Part shown: positions 63,719-64,000 of the stretch, in pieces
How positions within the stretch are numbered: position 1 is the first letter of the stretch
How the letters are laid out: each line of letters starts with the position of its first letter
Assembly (NCBI GenBank): GCA_943735955.1
Contig: OX030957.1
Span: 6,657,801-6,721,800, forward strand
Length of the DNA stretch: 64,000 nucleotides
Origin: Piscicola geometra
Lineage: Eukaryota > Annelida > Clitellata > Hirudinida > Piscicolidae
Direction of reading: 5' to 3'
Program-made: the position numbers and the translations under genes
The notes under the pieces: generated by a model
Told to the model about the DNA's origin: nothing
Database searches by the model: none
What the model saw: only the letters and a program-made list of their open reading frames with translations

Positions 63719-63896
63719 CAGTAGTAGTAGTAGTAGTTGTAGTAGTAGTAATAGTAGTAGTAGTAGTAGCAGCAGTAGTAGTAGTAGTAGTAGAAGTAGT
63801 AGTAGTAGTAGTAGGCACCTAGGAGGGCCCGTGTCCACGCCCAGCCTCTCTGCACATCTCTCATCATTTGAATCTCATCTATGACTGCCACCTCGT
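56763..63896 (-). CDS. SUPV3L1: SUPV3L1 (SUV3) mitochondrial RNA helicase gene, 3' 13 exons
   Basis: Thirteen exons join in phase into 475 codons plus stop. The product runs from (Y)EVAVIDEIQ to the C-terminus and aligns throughout with human SUPV3L1: motif II (DEIQ), HLCGE (motif III region), DCIVCF (IV region), [12 protein letters not shown] (V), QIAGRAGR (VI), then the SUV3 C-terminal domains. The length agrees with the same part of the roughly 786-residue human protein. SUV3 is an NTP-dependent 3'-to-5' helicase of the mitochondrial matrix that unwinds RNA for polynucleotide phosphorylase. The Walker A half and the mitochondrial targeting sequence lie beyond the right edge. It converges on the TIA-1-like gene. 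Introns are short and repeat-filled. Confidence 0.95.
56956..57282. repeat. 15-bp minisatellite beside a splice acceptor
   Basis: About 22 units of AGTGGTGGTGGTTGT (plus strand), with GCAGT, GGTATT and shortened variants. The array starts 10 bases upstream of the last acceptor (56947). On the minus strand it is open in the same frame as the last exon and would encode Pro-Pro-Pro-Leu-Gln repeats. Confidence 0.95.
58439..58610. repeat. GAT/GAC array with 39-bp higher-order unit
   Basis: Triplets GAT, GAC and AAC form a 39-bp unit (start GATAACGACGATGACGATGA) at 58471-58509, 58510-58548 and 58549-58587. It lies in the last intron, about 60 bp after the donor at 58670. Confidence 0.92.
58671..58742 (-). 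CDS. SUPV3L1: SUPV3L1 exon, acidic linker
   Basis: With acceptor CATCGCATAG it completes Arg and reads [20 protein letters not shown] then KWQ, ending AG|GTGCGC. The segment is acidic and sits where the variable linker of SUPV3L1 lies, so there is no direct similarity; phase, splice sites and codon composition support it. A second acceptor nine bases further on (CTGCTTCAG) would suit the earlier donor of the previous exon and skip R-LLQ. Confidence 0.75.
58743..58903 (-). repeat. Short SUPV3L1 intron made of (ATC)n / (GAT)n
   Basis: 161-bp intron; about 58749-58889 is GAT triplets on the plus strand with a few GAC and GGTTAT interruptions. The array comes within about 6 bases of the acceptor. 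Met-, Asp- and His-rich frames are artefacts. Confidence 0.95.
58904..59002 (-). CDS. SUPV3L1: SUPV3L1 exon, MFPD segment of SUV3_C domain
   Basis: Encodes (S)[20 protein letters not shown] then [12 protein letters not shown]; human has [29 protein letters not shown]. Acceptor CCACCTGACAG, donor AG|GTCGGG (an alternative donor ATT|GTCAGG lies five bases earlier). Confidence 0.94.
59000..59413. repeat. 23-bp minisatellite, 18 copies, carrying a copy of the splice acceptor
   Basis: Exactly 18 x 23 bp. Each unit begins TAGCTGTCAGGTGG on the plus strand, i.e. CCACCTGACAG|CTA in the transcript: the very 3' splice site that opens the exon at 59002. The first unit overlaps the exon by three bases. 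Sixteen units keep the TAGCTGTCAG form. Two (units 10 and 14) read TTGGTGTCAG, which destroys the AG. One further unit has A for G after the CAG. Confidence 0.97.
59003..59619 (-). other. SUPV3L1 intron built from a minisatellite and a G/T-rich stretch
   Basis: 617 bp. The 3' part (59003-59413) is an 18-copy minisatellite, annotated separately; the middle (59414-59540) is GGGT-rich on the plus strand; the 5' part is unremarkable. Confidence 0.85.
59411..59470 (+). repeat. GGGT-rich stretch with G-quadruplex motif
   Basis: GGGTTGGTGGGTTGGGAGGG (59411-59430) has four G3 runs with loops of 5, 2 and 1 bases, and more G3 runs follow. It is on the template strand of SUPV3L1, so the transcript is C-rich. 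Confidence 0.75.
59620..59684 (-). CDS. SUPV3L1: SUPV3L1 exon, [14 protein letters not shown] segment
   Basis: Encodes [20 protein letters not shown] plus L and part of Ser, aligning without gaps to human [21 protein letters not shown]. Acceptor CCCACCATAG, donor AG|GTGCTG. The Ser codon is completed by the next exon. Not picked up as a long frame because it is only 65 bp. Confidence 0.93.
59685..60389 (-). other. SUPV3L1 intron, AT-rich (705 bp)
   Basis: Unlike the other introns of this gene it is A/T-rich with many AATAA-like runs and no tandem array. Nothing else seen. Confidence 0.8.
60390..60473 (-). CDS. SUPV3L1: SUPV3L1 exon, ARQYSR segment
   Basis: Encodes [20 protein letters not shown] then GWPFKPPQ; human has [28 protein letters not shown]. 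28 codons, phase 0 at both ends. Acceptor CCACAACAG, donor CAG|GTCTTG (weak). Confidence 0.95.
60474..60777 (-). repeat. SUPV3L1 intron with 42-bp tandem repeat near the acceptor
   Basis: A 42-bp unit (beginning GTCGCCGTAGTAACGTCGG on the plus strand) occurs at 60493-60534 and 60535-60576 with a partial third copy to about 60600. It ends 20 bases from the 3' splice site at 60474. Four out-of-frame shadows of the neighbouring exons run through it. Confidence 0.9.
60778..60957 (-). CDS. SUPV3L1: SUPV3L1 exon, SUV3 C-terminal region
   Basis: 60 codons, phase 0 at both ends. Contains [20 protein letters not shown], then [16 protein letters not shown]. Human reads VDGQYFVCNMDDFKF...YVFCTAPINKKQPFVCSS. 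Acceptor CCCCTCCCCAG, donor AAG|GTTTGG. This was the clearest diagnostic segment for SUPV3L1. Confidence 0.97.
61247..61327 (-). CDS. SUPV3L1: SUPV3L1 exon, start of SUV3 C-terminal region
   Basis: Encodes [20 protein letters not shown] and ASLTNLI, matching human [27 protein letters not shown], the start of the Suv3_C_1 domain. Acceptor CAATCATCAG, donor ATT|GTAATG. Exactly 27 codons, phase 0 at both ends. Confidence 0.94.
61328..61597 (-). repeat. SUPV3L1 intron with CAT/CAC triplet repeats
   Basis: 270 bp; the plus strand at about 61440-61590 is an imperfect CATCAC/CATCAT array that reaches within about 8 bases of the donor. Confidence 0.85.
61598..61697 (-). CDS. SUPV3L1: SUPV3L1 exon after motif VI
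   Basis: Encodes (R)[18 protein letters not shown], then [14 protein letters not shown], matching human [32 protein letters not shown]. Acceptor CATCACAG, donor CAG|GTGTGA, leaves in phase 0. Confidence 0.94.
61933..62052 (-). CDS. SUPV3L1: SUPV3L1 exon with helicase motif VI
   Basis: Encodes [20 protein letters not shown] and ends [19 protein letters not shown] is motif VI, with the arginine-finger residues for ATP hydrolysis. Human has IRRIIFYSLIKPS...[12 protein letters not shown]. Acceptor CCACCACAG, donor AG|GTTGTG. Confidence 0.95.
62275..62368 (-). CDS. SUPV3L1: SUPV3L1 exon with helicase motif V
   Basis: Encodes (G)[14 protein letters not shown] then [14 protein letters not shown]. 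VATDAxGMGxNL is motif V of the Ski2-like/SUV3 helicases. Acceptor ATCCCCAAG, donor CT|GTGAGT strong. Phases match both neighbours. Confidence 0.95.
62604..62732 (-). CDS. SUPV3L1: SUPV3L1 exon, start of second RecA-like domain
   Basis: Encodes (D)[19 protein letters not shown], then a stretch ending [11 protein letters not shown], matching [23 protein letters not shown]...AVIYGSLPPG of human SUPV3L1. Acceptor CCACCACAG, donor CCTG|GTTGGT (weak). It opens the C-terminal helicase lobe. Confidence 0.95.
62733..63064 (-). other. SUPV3L1 intron, C/A-rich
   Basis: 332 bp; on the plus strand largely ACC/AACC-rich, with short imperfect CCAACCA repeats around 62890-63045. No gene. Confidence 0.8.
63065..63208 (-). 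CDS. SUPV3L1: SUPV3L1 exon, motif III region
   Basis: Encodes (G)[17 protein letters not shown] and then [19 protein letters not shown]; human has LCAEEVHLCGEPAAIDL...VEVRDYKRLTPISVLD. Acceptor ATCATCCCAG, donor ATAG|GTGGGT. Phase 1 on both sides. Confidence 0.94.
63209..63818 (-). repeat. Intron filled by (ACT)n / (AGT)n array
   Basis: Of this 610-bp intron, about 63222-63813 is AGT triplets on the plus strand (ACT in the transcript). It starts about 5 bases after the donor and ends about 15 bases before the next acceptor. A 28-nt variant block (GCAGTAGTAGAAGTAGTACT...) recurs at 63331, 63466, 63580 and 63625, showing segmental duplication inside the array. Long Ser, Thr, Val and Leu frames are artefacts. 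Confidence 0.97.
63819..63896 (-). CDS. SUPV3L1: SUPV3L1 exon with DEIQ motif II
   Basis: Encodes (Y)[13 protein letters not shown] and then [10 protein letters not shown], the Walker B-type DEIQ motif that coordinates Mg-ATP; human SUPV3L1 has [13 protein letters not shown]...[11 protein letters not shown]. Acceptor CACCCACAG. The exon starts with AC, so the codon is completed by a T in the exon outside the window (Tyr, as in human). Donor G|GTGCCT. An upstream ATG-like start is intronic. Confidence 0.93.
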
Positions 63897-64000
63897 CTGT
63901 GGGTGCGTTCAAGGATTTATTGTTATTTAAAAAAATATTATTATTATTTAAAATAGTTTTATATTTTTGAATTTAGACATTTCAACCAGTCTCCAATTTT
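63897..64000 (-). other. SUPV3L1 intron, cut by the window edge
   Basis: AT-rich; ends in the acceptor CACCCACAG. The exons for the first helicase lobe must lie to the right. Confidence 0.7.

Noticed and set aside
63012..63912. Long poly-Thr, poly-Leu, poly-Ser and poly-Val frames
   Set aside because: Products of the (AGT)n intron; real exons at the two ends explain the non-repetitive parts.

Overview
This is nuclear DNA from an intron-rich metazoan, very probably an invertebrate. It is strongly AT-rich, full of simple repeats, and its genes are split into many short exons with GT...AG borders and consistent reading phase. Nothing looks prokaryotic or viral. The species cannot be fixed from the sequence alone. 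Two genes are supported, and they point towards each other.

Plus strand, about 4.8-47.2 kb: most of a TIA-1/TIAR-type RNA-binding protein gene. Nine exons join in phase into 295 codons plus a stop: the RRM1-RRM2 linker, RRM2, RRM3, and a Gln/Pro-rich tail. RRM1 and the promoter are not seen and probably lie upstream of the window. Introns are 2.6-9.5 kb, AT-rich and mostly featureless. They contain one MITE-like element with 23-bp inverted ends, a perfect 28-bp hairpin, a second hairpin around a steroid-response-element-like palindrome, a possible decayed retrotransposon fragment, and several GC-richer islands of unknown nature. The reading frame stops one base before a compound (TG)n array with a 344-bp pure core.

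About 47.2-56.8 kb: intergenic between the two 3' ends, AT-rich, with no recognisable gene.

Minus strand, 63.9-56.8 kb: the 3' 13 exons (475 codons plus a stop) of SUPV3L1/SUV3, the mitochondrial ATP-dependent RNA helicase of the PNPase degradosome. It covers helicase motif II (DEIQ) through motif VI (QIAGRAGR) and the SUV3 C-terminal domains. The 5' half lies beyond the right edge. Its introns are short (161-1724 bp), and several consist largely of tandem repeats starting within a few bases of a splice site: (ACT)n, (ATC)n, a 42-bp repeat, a 15-bp minisatellite, and a 23-bp minisatellite whose unit contains a copy of the adjacent 3' splice site.

The genes have no obvious joint function. One controls cytoplasmic/nuclear RNA fate and splicing; the other controls mitochondrial RNA decay. 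The most notable signals are the splice-junction-anchored tandem repeats and the weak donor plus U-rich layout in the TIA-1-like gene, which matches known TIA-1 autoregulation.
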